Below, piece by piece: positions 33,349 to 45,000 of a stretch of 64,000 nucleotides of DNA. Both the position numbers and the translations under genes were made by a program. Source of the stretch: Hortaea werneckii (taxonomy: Eukaryota > Ascomycota > Dothideomycetes > Mycosphaerellales > Teratosphaeriaceae); assembly GCA_037044905.1 (NCBI GenBank), contig JBAOKB010000074.1, positions 124,001 to 188,000 on the forward strand, in the 5' to 3' direction. Under the pieces are notes generated by a model. It did no database searches, was not told the DNA's origin, and was given only the letters and a program-made list of their open reading frames with translations. How positions within the stretch are numbered: position 1 is the first letter of the stretch; each line of letters begins with the position of its first letter.

Positions 33349-34508
33349 TTAAGAGAACTTCCAGCGATTGCCACAGTTCGTACATTCGCAAAATGTGGTC
33401 ATAGGTTCATCAGCAGATCTCGTCTGGGCCTGCGTATACGCCACGCGGCTCTGTCTGCATTTTCCGCAAGTCATCCTGTAAGTTGTCTGTGTTAGCTATG
33501 TGATTGTCACTTCGCGGAATGGATAGGTATGAAGGATGGCAGCGGAATGAACGCAAAGAAGACCTCACACACCACCCAGCATCATCTGCATACAATGGCA
33601 GGATTGCATGGAGGTGGTGCATGAGGTCTGTGATGTTCGTAATGCGGTGCCCCGCAGGTCAAGTTCGCAGTGGAAAGCATTGGAAGGGAAACGTACGTTG
33701 TAGAGATAGCCTTCTCCTCCTGCGCCGCCATACTCTTACTCATATTCTCCTTCTCCAGAGCCGCATCCTGTGCGCGCTTCTCAGCTGACTTCAACTCGTC
33801 GCTCGTCATCGTCACGAACTTCTTGGGCGTGATCTCGCCGGTCAGCACGCCCTTCCGCAGGTCCTCGTTGCCCTTCATCTTCAGGTTCTGGAAGAGACTG
33901 CGCATCTTCTGCTTGTAGGCCTGCGACGTGTCCTGGTTGAAGTGCTCGTAGGCTGCAAGCTCGACGCTCCGGGAGGTGTTCAGCACGTCCTGCGGTGGTT
34001 CTTCTGCGCAATATGCGAGGCCGTTGTAGATCAAGGCTACGCAGCCGTCGCGCGCCTGGTTGCCTGTAACGTCTGTGTTCACCTCGTCTGTTTTCACATT
34101 GCGCTTCTCTGGCGCGACCGTGCTCTTCCGTTTGCCTTCTTGCTTGGCACTGTCCGCCTTCCCTGCACCTGGCGCCGGACTGCTCGTCGCATCGCGCCCT
34201 GTCGCTGCGCCATTGACGGCTTTCGGCGCGGGCGAGCTCGTCTTTCCCTTCTTTGCCGCGTTGACATCCTGCTTCCACTTGTTGATAAGCGTCCCTGCTA
34301 ACGAGGAGACTTGCGGGTCCTTGTTCTGCCGGAGCTTGTTGACTGCCACGCCTATCTTGCTGGATCGCAAAAGGTCCTCGGTGACCTTGACATTCTGCAG
34401 CGGTTTCAAGAGCTGCATGATAGTTGTTGAAGGGTCGCCGCCGTCCGCCGCCTTGACTATCTGCTTGCCAGCGTCCGCCAGCTGTTTGGCATCCATTGTG
34501 GTTGCCAT
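33349..34508 (-). CDS. dst1: Transcription elongation factor TFIIS
   Basis: Exons 33697-34508 and 33349-33475 join in phase 2 across a 221-nt intron, unusually long for this window, giving 312 residues. The N-terminal LW/TFIIN bundle (about 1-85: LLKPLQNVKVTEDLLRSSKIG), a Ser/Pro/Lys linker, the central domain (about 135-255: SLFQNLKMKGNEDLRKGVLTG) and the C-terminal zinc ribbon are all present. The ribbon has MTCGKC, CECTNC and the catalytic hairpin QTRSADEP, whose acidic pair reaches into the Pol II active site. TFIIS stimulates transcript cleavage by backtracked RNA polymerase II. Intact. The ATG at 34508 is the family start. Confidence 0.96.
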
Positions 34509-35050
34509 TTCGGTGGTATGTCGCAGTCGGTTACGTTCGTTGTCGCAAGGATTGTTCGCTACTCGTACTGATGTTCCCGAAGCAATGAATGCAATTGCGC
34601 GATTCCTGGAGGCCGCCTTCGTGATTTATGTCTTAGGCAGATCTTACGCGTTTGAAGAGCATGCGACAGTGAAGGCGCTCGGATCACCTGACCGAGGGGA
34701 AGAAGTCGATAGGTACCTGCCCGGCGTGCAGCAGTGCAGCTATCTGCATACCCCGGATGCCTGAGGCTCGAACATACCAGACTTCACCTGCCCAAGGCTG
34801 CATCTCGGGAGGTCTATCTGAGACAATATTTCACCAGTGGCAGCGACACGCGCTTGCCAAAACCTGTGATACGCTGAGCGATGGATCGTTACTTGGGAAA
34901 ATATTTGACGGATTTTGTAATGCATGGATGACCTAGGAACATTGAAAATTGCTTATTCCCTCTGCGACTACCTCCCTACCTCGTTCAGTAGGTTTCGAGC
35001 ATCAGGAAACCCCTGAAGTACATGCCCCGACATTGCGATATGAATGCAAG
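34509..35050. promoter_or_regulatory. Divergent promoter region, TFIIS / CorA
   Basis: About 540 bases between divergent starts. A 234-codon plus-strand frame that reaches into it (34060-34764) is antisense to TFIIS and was not called. Confidence 0.45.
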
Positions 35051-36649
35051 ATGCTCTGCTTTGGAGCTCTTCGAACGATCGGCTGGAAGTCTGCGCGGCA
35101 CACCGTCCGCGTACCCAAGGGCTCACTGGTTGCCACCGGACCGATTCTCTCCGTCCAGTCTACCGTGCTCAAGAAATCCAGGAGGCGTTCGTACCACAAT
35201 AATCTCAGCCTAAGCAGCAGCTGCTTCAGAGCCAGTAACATCCGACCTTTCAGCGCAACAGCTCTACGTCTCTACCATGCGGCTTCGGAATCTCGCCAGC
35301 GAATTGTTGGTGCCGAGCCTGGCTCTCAAACAGAGCTAGAAGAAGCGCAGAACGAATCTGACGCGGAGCCCAATGCTCAGATTAAGATTATCGATTATTG
35401 TGCTGATCGTGTAGAGCAGCATGACATACCAGCTTCTGCGCTCGATGGTTACGGGCGCAAGCTTGGGAAGCCTGCTTGGGCCGCTTGCCGCTGGATATAT
35501 GTCAATGAGTTAGACACCAATGTGGTGACGACCTGGGAAATGAAGAAGGTCTTCACAGGCTTGCTCTCGAAGATGTGTTACACACTACCACGCCGACGAA
35601 AGTGGACTGGTACAAAGATCATTGCTTCATTGTAATGACGTTGCAAAAGCTCGTGGAACTTCGGCAAGAAACACAGGCACGCCGTCTCAGCAATCCACTC
35701 GAACATCTTCCACACACCCGCAGTAACCCCCGACATCAGAAGTGGACCACGCTTACCCCTAGGAAGCACTCGGTCTCAGTTGAGCAGGTCTCGCTATTCC
35801 TAAGATCCGACAACACTGTCATCACCATCTTCGAGCGATCTGGTCCAGAAATCTTGCAACCGATTTTGACCAGATTAGACTCTTCAAAGACAATCATTCG
35901 ATCTAGCAATGACGCTTCCACACTTGTCCAAGCAGTGATCGACACAATCATCGACATCTCCCTGCCCATTGGCAAGGATTTCAGCGATGCTTTCGGTGAG
36001 CTTGAGCAAGAGGTGCTTATGAATCCCACTGTCAACCAGTCTACCGAAATCTATACTCTGCGATCAGAGCTGTCGCGCTTCCGGGACCTCATTGTACCGA
36101 TTGGTGCAGTCGTGCGAACGTTGCGTGATGTGCACGCAATGGGCAGACCTGTCAATTCTGGCGCTCACGACAGTCATAACGCTTCTCAAAATTCTGATGA
36201 CATGCCACAAAGACGGGCCAGCAAACCATTCTGGCGTGGTTCCCAAGCCGCTGATTTCTCCTGTTACAAGGACTTACCTCTCAGATGTACATGACCACAT
36301 CACCACACTTACGACGACTACCTATGCGCTCATCCGCTCAGCCGAAAACCTCACATCTCTAATATTCAATCTCATCACCGCCAAACAGAACGAGAGCGTG
36401 CGACAGCTCACTATTGTGTCGACATTCTTCCTACCTTTGACGTTCTTGACAGGGTATTTTGGCATGAACTTCGATCCGATGCCTATCGTCAACAACCATA
36501 GTGATGTGATGTTCTGGTATATCGCAACACCTGTTATGGCAAGCATTGCATTGATGATGGTAGCGAGAAGTGCATGGGCCAGCAGACGTCTGGGAAGGCT
36601 CTGGCGACGCAAGAGCGCTGAAAGGCAAAAAGCAGGAAGGAGATCTTGA
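35051..36649 (+). CDS. CorA-type magnesium transporter, frame broken
   Basis: ATG 35051 opens a long, basic, Ser/Arg-rich N-terminus (about 75 residues), possibly a mitochondrial presequence. The cytoplasmic domain follows: WIYVNELDTN, then LALEDVLH, TKVDWYKDHCFIVMTLQKL, PTVNQSTEIYTLRSELSRFRDLIVPI. The C-terminal two membrane helices flank the signature YFGMNFD (GMN) near 36465, in QLTIVSTFFLPLTFLTGYFGMN. CorA-like channels pass Mg2+ as pentamers. The frame changes near 35555 (MKKVFTG to LALEDVLH) without possible splicing. Before ISPVTRTYLSDVHDHI a second change near 36125-36245 could be a cryptic 97-nt intron or another indel. The protein ends in a basic tail at 36649. Whether it sits in plasma membrane or mitochondria is not settled. 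Confidence 0.82.
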
Positions 36650-36780
36650 AAGGGCTACCTAATAAACACCGAACGCCTACGCTCAGTTGTCTAGCACAGA
36701 AACCCACCACTATTTCATGCATCAGGCATGTACTCTCAAACTTGGATCATGGCAAAATCCGTCACCAGAGCGAACACTGC

Positions 36781-37781
36781 CTAAGCTTGCTGGGGCTCGT
36801 GTTTCGAAGCCTCAGCCTTTGACGTTTCAAGGGCTGTCTTCCGCGAATAGTCTCCTGGATGGTGGGATTTATTCGGTATCCAGAACTTCTGATCGAAGCG
36901 TGCGAGGAGCAGCCAGTATACTATCACGACCTCGCATCCATATTCGATGATGTAGTACGCAGCTTTGCGCTCCCACCATGCCGGGTCGGAAGCAGGTCGT
37001 GCCTCAGCCCACGCCGTACCCATTCGAAAGCCTATGATGAAAACGGTGAAGAACATGGTGACGCCAAGGACGACGTACTTTGATAGCATGCTGCTCTTGA
37101 CGCCAAAGTTTTCCGGAGTGGTAAATTCCGTTGGACGCGGCAAAATCAGCGACAAGAGGACGAGCACCGGTCCGATGAGATTGAAAACCAGCATATACAG
37201 GATGCCAGCTCTCTGAATCCACATGGCGATATTGCGGAGATTCGAGTCCAAGGTGAAGTAGTTCAGTATTGTGAAAGCAATGACGAGAACTATGGCGATG
37301 AAAAGGCCAAAATATGTGGCCTTCAAGCTTCCAGAAAGCGTTTTGCTCCAACCGAGTTTCGGATGCGTCGCTCGCAGTATCCTCTGTGCCAGTAATAGCA
37401 CGATAACGAACACTATGAGGATTCCAACAGCCGCGAAGATTGTCGCTGCGATCGCTAGATTGGCATTCGTTGGATGCGCCGCCCACGCTATCCGAACCGA
37501 GCATGTCGCGATTCGAGACATGCAGAAGCCAAACATGGCCATCGACATTGGAAAGAAGTGTCCTCTCTTGCGATTTCGGAAGAAGATCGATGCGTTTCCG
37601 ATTGCTCCTCCGAGGTATAGAAGCAGAAGTATGGCGAGAATAGGGACATCGACGTCTGCGGCGGGTCGGCCACCGATTAAGGCGACGCTGGGGGGAGGTA
37701 GGGAGGCTGTGGAAAGTCAACATCCTTGTACTTCTACCACTCGTGCTCAGAAATACGTACTCCACTAGGTGGCGATGCCAT
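36781..37781 (-). CDS. DUF3112-type multispan membrane protein
   Basis: The long exon (36781-37706) encodes about seven hydrophobic helices: VPILAILLLLYLGGA, the FGFCMSRI region, IFAAVGILIVFVIVLLLA, YFGLFIAIVLVIAF, ILYMLVFNLIGPVLVLLSLIL, YVVLGVTMFFTVFIIGF and IIEYGCEVVIVYWLL. This order and FGFCMSRIATCSVRIAW match fungal DUF3112 proteins, seven-helix proteins of unknown role. A short first exon starts at ATG 37781 (MASPP). The strong GTACGT donor at 37760 is out of phase with the acceptor at 37707, whereas a weaker GTGGAG donor five bases upstream fits. A C6 run at about 37687-37692 is another possible error site. The start exon is therefore less certain than the rest. Confidence 0.75.
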
Positions 37782-38198
37782 ATCTGGACTTGTTTGGGGC
37801 ATTGTGGCTGCAGATCGAGCGACTGGGTCGCTTCCTGTGCAATGAATGCAATATTTTGGTGAAACTCAGTCTAGGTTGTAATGGCTCGACAGGAGTCACA
37901 AGAAACTTTGCAGTGAATTGTTACGCTGTTTATGCAACACTAGTGACCATTGATTGGTTGCTTGAGCACACTTTCCTTTATACAATTGTGTTTCCAGACG
38001 TACTTCGGATGAACAAGGCCGCTTTCGGGCCAAGACTCGTTCGACCGAATTCGTGTCCGCATTCCGAATCCTACAGTCTGTCCTCCGGAATCCTTGAGCT
38101 CCACGGAGTCCGACCGTCACTCCAGGTCCGGATCAATCGCTCTACAATCGGGACAAGGCAGGTCGTACACCTGTATTGACCTAGCAGATGTGACAAAC
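37782..38198. promoter_or_regulatory. Divergent promoter region, DUF3112 / Zn2Cys6
   Basis: About 420 bases between divergent starts. No motif was assigned. Confidence 0.45.
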
Positions 38199-40490
38199 AT
38201 GGCGGGTCGGTCACCTTCGCAAGAGCCGCCTTTGAAGCGCGTCCGAAAAGGTACGAAGAGTTGTACCGAATGTAAGAGCTACCTCATGTCACGACAGCTG
38301 CTTTCGAAGACCATATTTAATGCCAAATGCTAGGTCGGCATCGAAAAATACGATGCGACTGGTCATCAGAACACGCTGCAACATGCGATCAATGCCTTGC
38401 ACGGGATCGTAATTGTGTCCTTCAAGTACATGAGTTGAAGACCGCTGATGCTATTCAATCGACACCACGAGCACGCATCCTGCAATTAGAACGGCAAGTG
38501 AAATACTTATCCGGAGCAGTTCAAAGGCTCAATGACAAGGTTGGCGTCGAAGACAACGCCGGTGAGGCGCTTGGATTGCATGCAACTCCAAACGCAGATC
38601 TTCGAGTCCGTGACAGCCTCGACGAGCTCAACGAAGTCCCGAACGAAACAGAAGATACCTCGGAAGGACCTACTAGTCCACCACCACATCTGATGCAACT
38701 GTTCTCAAACAGCGTCCTGGGTGCGGATGCTCACAGTAACGAGAATGACAGCCCTTCATCTGCACGTCACAGCACTGGCAAGTCACACACTGTTCCTGCT
38801 GCGCAGACACCTGCCTTCCCGTGACGACATGATCAAGATAGCATCACTAGCAAGTCGATGGCTGGCTATTTACGATTCGATGTTTCCAATGATTAAAACG
38901 CCAAAGACCAGCGAGGAAATGGTGTCGACCTTCGACAGACTCTGGCAAGAGCAATCTCCTGCAGCTGTAGACTCGGACTGGAACCCTGCTCTGTCCTGTG
39001 CTTCCCTGCTCCTGGCCATAGCCATTACAGCACAGCAAACTTCTGTGGACAGGAAAGAACCCGAACTTCAGAGCATTGGGGATGCAACTCACTTCGTCAA
39101 GCGCATTTCAGATATGGTGGAGCGACTCGTCATAGCAGACGATGCGCTTGTTGAGTCGTTGGCTGGCATTGAGGTCGCTCTTCTTTGGCTTCGGTTGTGA
39201 GTGCCTCAACAGACCATCTGCGCTTTTCTCTTTCATTACTGATGGTCCTGTCCCAGACAGCTAGGACGTGCCAAAATCAAGAAGATGTACATCGTCATCC
39301 GGCGTATCGTCGCCTTCGCTGAACTCAGTGGCCTTCCCGGGGCCCCCGAGGCGATCGAATCAAGGCGATCAGGGACAGTGACTGGAACAATCGATCGGGA
39401 TTTATGGCACAAAGCGGAACTCTGGGAGTCGATCTGCGCAGTCGATCGAATAATGTCCATGATGTGGTCCATGCCGCTCGGAACGCTACATTCGCCTCTC
39501 CCGGAACGAGAGATACTTGACAGCCATGGTAGAGTGCTCACGCGAAGCTACGTCTACCGCCTGGCAGAAATCGCGTCCCGCATTCTCGATCTAGACAGAA
39601 TGTCTTCATCTGGCAAGCCTGGGTATGAAATGTTCAACACGGTCATGTCGATTGACCAGGAGCTTCGGTATCTTGCCAACCAGGTACCAAACACTTGGTG
39701 GAGAATCAACTGGCCGTCGCTGGAGTCAAGTGCTATCTTGCAGTATTGGCATCAGTATTTGACAGTGAGGACGCATGTTCAGCTTGCCTTGAACACCAAT
39801 CAGCAGTTTGCGTTCAACTTTGCGACATGTATGGAGGCTAGCCAAGCGCTTGCACGACGATATACTGCTTTGCGTCCTCTCCTACCCATCGGCTTCTTTG
39901 CAAGCAGGGTAATTGACTTGCAAGCATTTACCGGAGCTGTCTTCTTATTACTTGCCAGTCAGCGTAATGTAATGACAGGGAGTAATAGACTAGGGTCGTC
40001 TGATAACATCTCAGAAGCTGAGGCAAATCGAGCTCTCGCACAGGGGATCGTTGATGCAATGGAGATCTCAGCTGCTGATGCGACTGGAATGGCGGCAGAC
40101 TTTGGAAGACAAGCGGCCGGAGCGATACGCTCTCTTTCGAATTTACTGCTACAGCCGCCATCGAACGGTGGATGCCAGAAGGTCACTTTGCGTTTGCCAC
40201 TGATCGGCAATATACATGTCACTAGGAAGCCAGCAAGCGACGCCGCCTCGCAACCTTGTAACGGTGACAAAGCACCTCCTGTCTACGCGCAGCAATATGC
40301 GCATTCTGAAGAGCAATCAGGCTCTTTGAATAGCCTGGCCAATGGCTCTACAACTGATGCAGCTCAAGGATTCTTAATGGGAGACCCTCAACTGGACATG
40401 CTTTCGTATTCCATGGAGATTCCGGACAACTTTTACCCAACCCTCAACGGCGATGCCCTCAACAGTGAGCAGTGGTTTACTTGGAACTGA
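38199..40490 (+). CDS. Second Zn2Cys6 transcription factor, one frame change
   Basis: ATG 38199 gives MAGRSPSQEPPLKRVRKGTKSCTEC. A 62-nt intron (38272-38333) interrupts the cluster codon for the second Cys, and splicing yields CTECRHRKIRC...CDQCLARDRNC, a complete Zn2Cys6 finger. A leucine-zipper-like stretch follows (RILQLERQVKYLSGAVQRL). Near 38812 the frame changes before LPSRDDMIKIASLASRWL. A second intron (39197-39256) joins in phase 2 to QLGRAKIKKMYIVIRR, and the C-terminal two thirds is open to TGA 40490. The large middle region resembles fungal-specific regulatory domains by size and helix content only. The target is unknown. Confidence 0.83.
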
Positions 40491-40828
40491 TCAAGCTCTT
40501 CAGCATTTGACCAGTGCGTATTTTGAAGCCTTGGGCTGGACGAGGAGAGGCAAAGTAACAGCGGTAGTTGTTCAAGTTGAACACAGGGATGAGGAGCACA
40601 GACCTGCTGAGTCAGAACATCTCGGTCATCGGTGCTGCCCTCGTCCGAATGAGCTCCATGTGATGTGAACGTTGTCCAGTAATAATAAAATGAAATCAAG
40701 TCACAAGCTCCTAGATATCGCTCTATCCAATGCTACGCGGAGTCATATAACGTGAGGTGATCGCGGTAGCCCACAATTCAACACAGCGCTGACCACGCTG
40801 CAGTCCGCAGCATGTCCAAAGGGCGTGC
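40491..40828. other. Intergenic, upstream of rrf1
   Basis: About 340 bases. It may contain the true start exon of the ribosome recycling factor (an ATG CTA CGC GGA begins at about 40731), but I could not make a consistent splice. Confidence 0.4.
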
Positions 40829-41650
40829 TTGACAGTAGCTCCGCTACAGACAACACGGCTGTCCTACGGCTCAAGTAGACAAATACAGGGCTCGAAACAG
40901 CCATTGCGCCAATTCAGCGTCTCGCCATGTCTGTACAAAAAGGGCGTAAAGGCAGCTAGAGAAGAGAAGCAAGCAGCAGCCAAAGACTCGGGGAAGGATG
41001 CCGGAGGCGACGACCCATTCGATTTCTCGACGCTGGAAGCAGACATTGCCGCCATCACTGAGCGCCTGAAGAATGACCTCTCGAAGCTCCGACCAGGCGG
41101 GCGATTCAACCCAGAGGTTCTCGAGGCACTGCGGGTCCAGCCGGACAAGAGCAGTAAAGAGACGGTGAAACTAAACGATGTGGCCCAAGTGATACCCAAG
41201 GGGCGCAGCGTCCAGATATTAGTCGGAGAGAAAGATGTAAGCCATGTCACCAGTATGCCAATCCGCAAAGCTACGGCGGCTGACAGAAGAACGTAGCATG
41301 TCAAACCAGTCATCTCCGCCATCGCGTCAAGCAACCTATCCCTCACGCCTCACCCAGATCCGACAGGCGCAAATCCGCTCATGCTCGTAATCAACATTCC
41401 GCCGCCGACGGCGGAGTCGAGGAAAGCTGCTGTGCAGGAGGCCGCCAAAGCTGGCGAGAAAGCGAACACAAGTGCTCGGGACGCTCGCGGGAAACAACAG
41501 AAGAAGTTGAGGGGAATGCAATTGAACAAGAGCGTGAGGCCAGATGACCTGAAGAAGGCCGGCACACAGATGGAGAAGGTGGTTGAGAAGGGTACAGCAG
41601 AGCTGAAGAGGGTGGTGGATAATGCCAAGAAGGTGCTCGAGAGTGGATGA
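40829..41650 (+). CDS. rrf1: Mitochondrial ribosome recycling factor (start unresolved)
   Basis: The open frame 40829-41236 joins by a 60-nt phase-0 intron (41237-41296, GTAAGC...GTAG) to 41297-41650. The first part has a basic, Ser/Arg-rich leader (RQFSVSPCLYKKG), fitting mitochondrial import. The RRF fold follows: ITERLKNDLSKLRPGGRFNPEVLEALRV, LNDVAQVIPKGRSVQILVGEKD, HVKPVISAIASSNLSLTPHPD, LMLVINIPPPTAESRK, and a C-terminal helical end. RRF with EF-G2 splits mitochondrial ribosomes after termination. No ATG lies in frame upstream; the frame opens at a TTG, so the first codons are either in another exon or lost by an indel. About 250 residues are visible. Confidence 0.88.
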
Positions 41651-42024
41651 GGGTCTTGTTTCATTTTGGATGGTCACTATCACCAGTATCGAGTGTGCAA
41701 AAGTTTTCATCAAGTTTTGAGAAAGTAGCTAGACATTCAGAACGAAGTCAATCCAGGCCAGCCGGTCATACCAAATGCAGTCCATAACAGAGGTTATTGA
41801 AAGAAGGAATGCAAATTGAAGTTAGAATGAAGAGTCAAATTCATTACCATCGTACTAGTATACACATCATGAACCATGCACTTCAAACATATCTCAAAAA
41901 GCTCCGATACATCACAAAAGAACATCCAAAAGTAGCGCCTGCTTTGCCAACTCCACATCCCAAAAGACCATCCAAGATTCATGCTACATTCTCATTCAAA
42001 GACAAGGGGAAATGAAGGTTCCAC
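41651..42024. other. Intergenic between convergent genes
   Basis: 3' flanks of rrf1 and of the LEA/DUF3659 gene. A/T-richer than its surroundings; no gene seen. Confidence 0.5.
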
Positions 42025-45000
42025 CTACTTGCCTCCACCGAGCAAGCCGCCGACGACAGGGAGATTGCCAACGGCGCTACCAGCCTTCTTCTTCTTGTCA
42101 CCGCCACCCAGACCAAAGGCCTCGAGCAGCTTGTTGATACCAAGACCGCCCATGAGCCCGTTGACGAGGCCGCCGAGGCCCAGGCCATTGAGCAGCTGGC
42201 CTACGAGACCCAGCACACCGGCCAGCAGCAGACCGACGGCGGCGAGGATCTGGAAGAGCGGCTGGGTCATGAGACCCCAGAGCGGGTTGAGCTTCTTCTT
42301 GGCGTAGGGCATGTCGTTCAGCTTCTTCTTCGCGTCGTCGATGGTGGTGACGACGGTCGTGGTGAGCTCCTTGAGGCGTCTCAGCGAGACGGTACTCCTC
42401 GGGGGTGGCCTCCTTGGTGCCAGCGCGACCCTTGGCTTGGGCGGCAATGTGGCCGTCTGGGTCGAGGCCGCGGAAGGGAGCCGTTGCATTCTTGCAGGAT
42501 GCGACCGCCTTCTTCGATGAGGGGCTTGACCTTGTTGACGAGTTCTTCCTCGTCGAGCTCCTCCTTGGGTGTCCGGTCCGCCTTCTCCATGTGCTCCTTG
42601 ATCTGCTTGCAGATGGGCTGCATGCGCTCGAGGGTTTGGGTGCAGATGTTGGCCATCTTCTCGGCCGTCTGTCTCTCCTCCTCACGCTTGCGGGCCTCTT
42701 CAAGCTCTTCCTCGCTCGGACCCTCGTACTCCTCTTCGACAATGTTCTCCAACAGCGTGCACTCACCGATCTTGTTGCCATCGACATCGACAACGTTGCC
42801 GGCATCATCGATCTCTTGACCGACGCAGTGGCCGAGGTTGCCGTCGGTGAGCCTACCGATCAGGTCACCGTTCTCATCACGCACCTCACCCTCCTTGTTG
42901 ACACGCTTGCCGGACATCGGGTTGACACGACGCTCTTTCTCTTCAGGCTCCCAGCGCTCAGCCTTGCCGATGGTGTTACCGTTCTTGTCAACGATATCAC
43001 CATCCTCATCGACAGTGTGTCCGAGCAGCTTCTTAGGCTCACCCTCGATGATACGTCCCACAATGTCCCCGGCCTGCGTAACGACGGTGCCATCTTTTGT
43101 GATCTGGAGGCCTTCAAAACCGGCAAACGGTCCTTCGGGTGACGTATCCTCGCCGAAAACAAGTTCGCAACGTCCCACGACATTGCCAGCGTTGTCCCAG
43201 ATTTGACCCTGGCCGTCCACCTTCTTGCCGACCATGGTCTTGATGTCACCCTCGACAACACGACCGATGATCTGCCCGTTGCCGTCCACAGCGTTTCCGT
43301 TCTTGTTGATCGAAGTACCGGCGAGTGCGGAGAGGTCGACTTGCTCTTCCTCGGGTGCCTCCCACGGCTCGGCATGGCCCTTAACGTTTCCGTACTTGTC
43401 GATGATGTCTCCGTCCTCGTCGACGGCATTGCCTACCAGGCGCTTGGCGTTGCCTTCAACGATTTGACCGACCGTGTTGCCGTCTTCGTCCTCAACCCAG
43501 CCGTCCTTGACGACTCGTAGACCTTCGAGGCCTGCAAATGGGCCTTCGCCGCGGTGCACGCGCTGGTCTTCAGGAATGACCTCGCAGTGGCCGACAACCT
43601 TGCCGGTGTCGTTGTGAATGTCTCCGTTCTCGTCACAAGGACGCCCAGCAAGTTCCTTCGCGTCACCTTCAACCAGACGACCGAAAGGAATGCCGTTCTC
43701 ATCGACCACGTAGCCTTGCTTGTTGAGCACCTTGCCATTCAACACGCTGTTGTCAATGACCTGCTCTTCCTCCTCTGGCAGTGGCTCAGCGTGACCCTTG
43801 ACATTGCCGTACTTGTCAACAATGTCACCATCGTCGTCCACTGAGAGACCGATGAGTCGCTTAGGGTTGCCATCAGTGATCTCTCCCACAACATTGCCAT
43901 CTTCATCAGCGACCTTGCCGCCCTCAATGACGCGCAGGTCCTCAAGGCCAGCGAAGGGGCCCTCAGGCTTAGACTCACGCTCCTCCTCAGGGATGAGTTC
44001 AATGCGGCCGATGACCTTGCCCTTGTCGTTCCAGATCTGGCCTTGGTCGTCGAGCTGCCTGCCGGCGAGATCCTTGGCCTTGCCCTCGATCAGACGGGCA
44101 ACTGGCACGCCATCGTCACCGATGACAAGACCAGCCTTGTTGACTTCCTTGCCCTGGAGGAAAGAGAGATCTGACCTCCTCGGGGACCTCTTCCTCAGCC
44201 TCCTCAGGCTCGTAGCGCTCGGCATGGCCGACGACAGAACCGCGCTTGTCGATGATGTCGCCGTCTTCGTCTACAGCGCGACCGAGAAGCTTCTTCGCGT
44301 CGCCCTCGGTGATGACGCCGACGCGGTTGCCTTCTTCATCCTCGACGAAACCGTCCTCAACAACGCGGAGGCCTTCAAGACCAGCGAAGATGGCCTCCTC
44401 ATCAGGCTCTTCGACAGGGACGGTCTGGGCGCGACCAATAACGTGACCCTTGTTGTCCCAGAATTGACCTTGGTCATCAGAGGTGAGACCAGACTTGGAC
44501 AGCTTCTTAGCATCACCCTCAACAAGCTCACCAACGACGGTACCATTGGCGTCGAGGAGTTTGCCGGCCTTGTTAACAGTGAGGCCATCAAGGATGGAGA
44601 GCGGCGGGAGCTCCGGTCCTTCCTCCTCGCCCTCACCCTCCTCCTGCCCAAACGGCTGCACGCGACCAATGACGTTGCCCTCATCGTCGAGGATCTCGCC
44701 CTGGTTGTTGACCTGTCTGCCAGCGCAGGTGGCGATGTCGCCCTCGACAAGCTCGCCAATAGGCTCGCCCTCATCATCGAAGACTTGACCCTTCTTGCTA
44801 AGCTTGCGGCCGTCGAAGATATCGTAGCCAGGCGTCTGCTCGGCAGCCTCATCAGCGGCCTCCTCAGCCTGGTCTTCGCCTTCCTGCGCCAGCGTCTTGA
44901 CGCGGCCGATGACCTGGCCGTTCTTGTCCAGGACCTCGCCCTTGTCATTGCACTTCTTGCCAGCGCACTGAGAAAGCTCGCCATCGACGAGCTCACCAAT

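Noticed and set aside
34060..34764. A 234-codon plus-strand frame over TFIIS and its promoter
   Set aside because: TFIIS on the opposite strand is complete and conserved; this frame has no recognisable feature.
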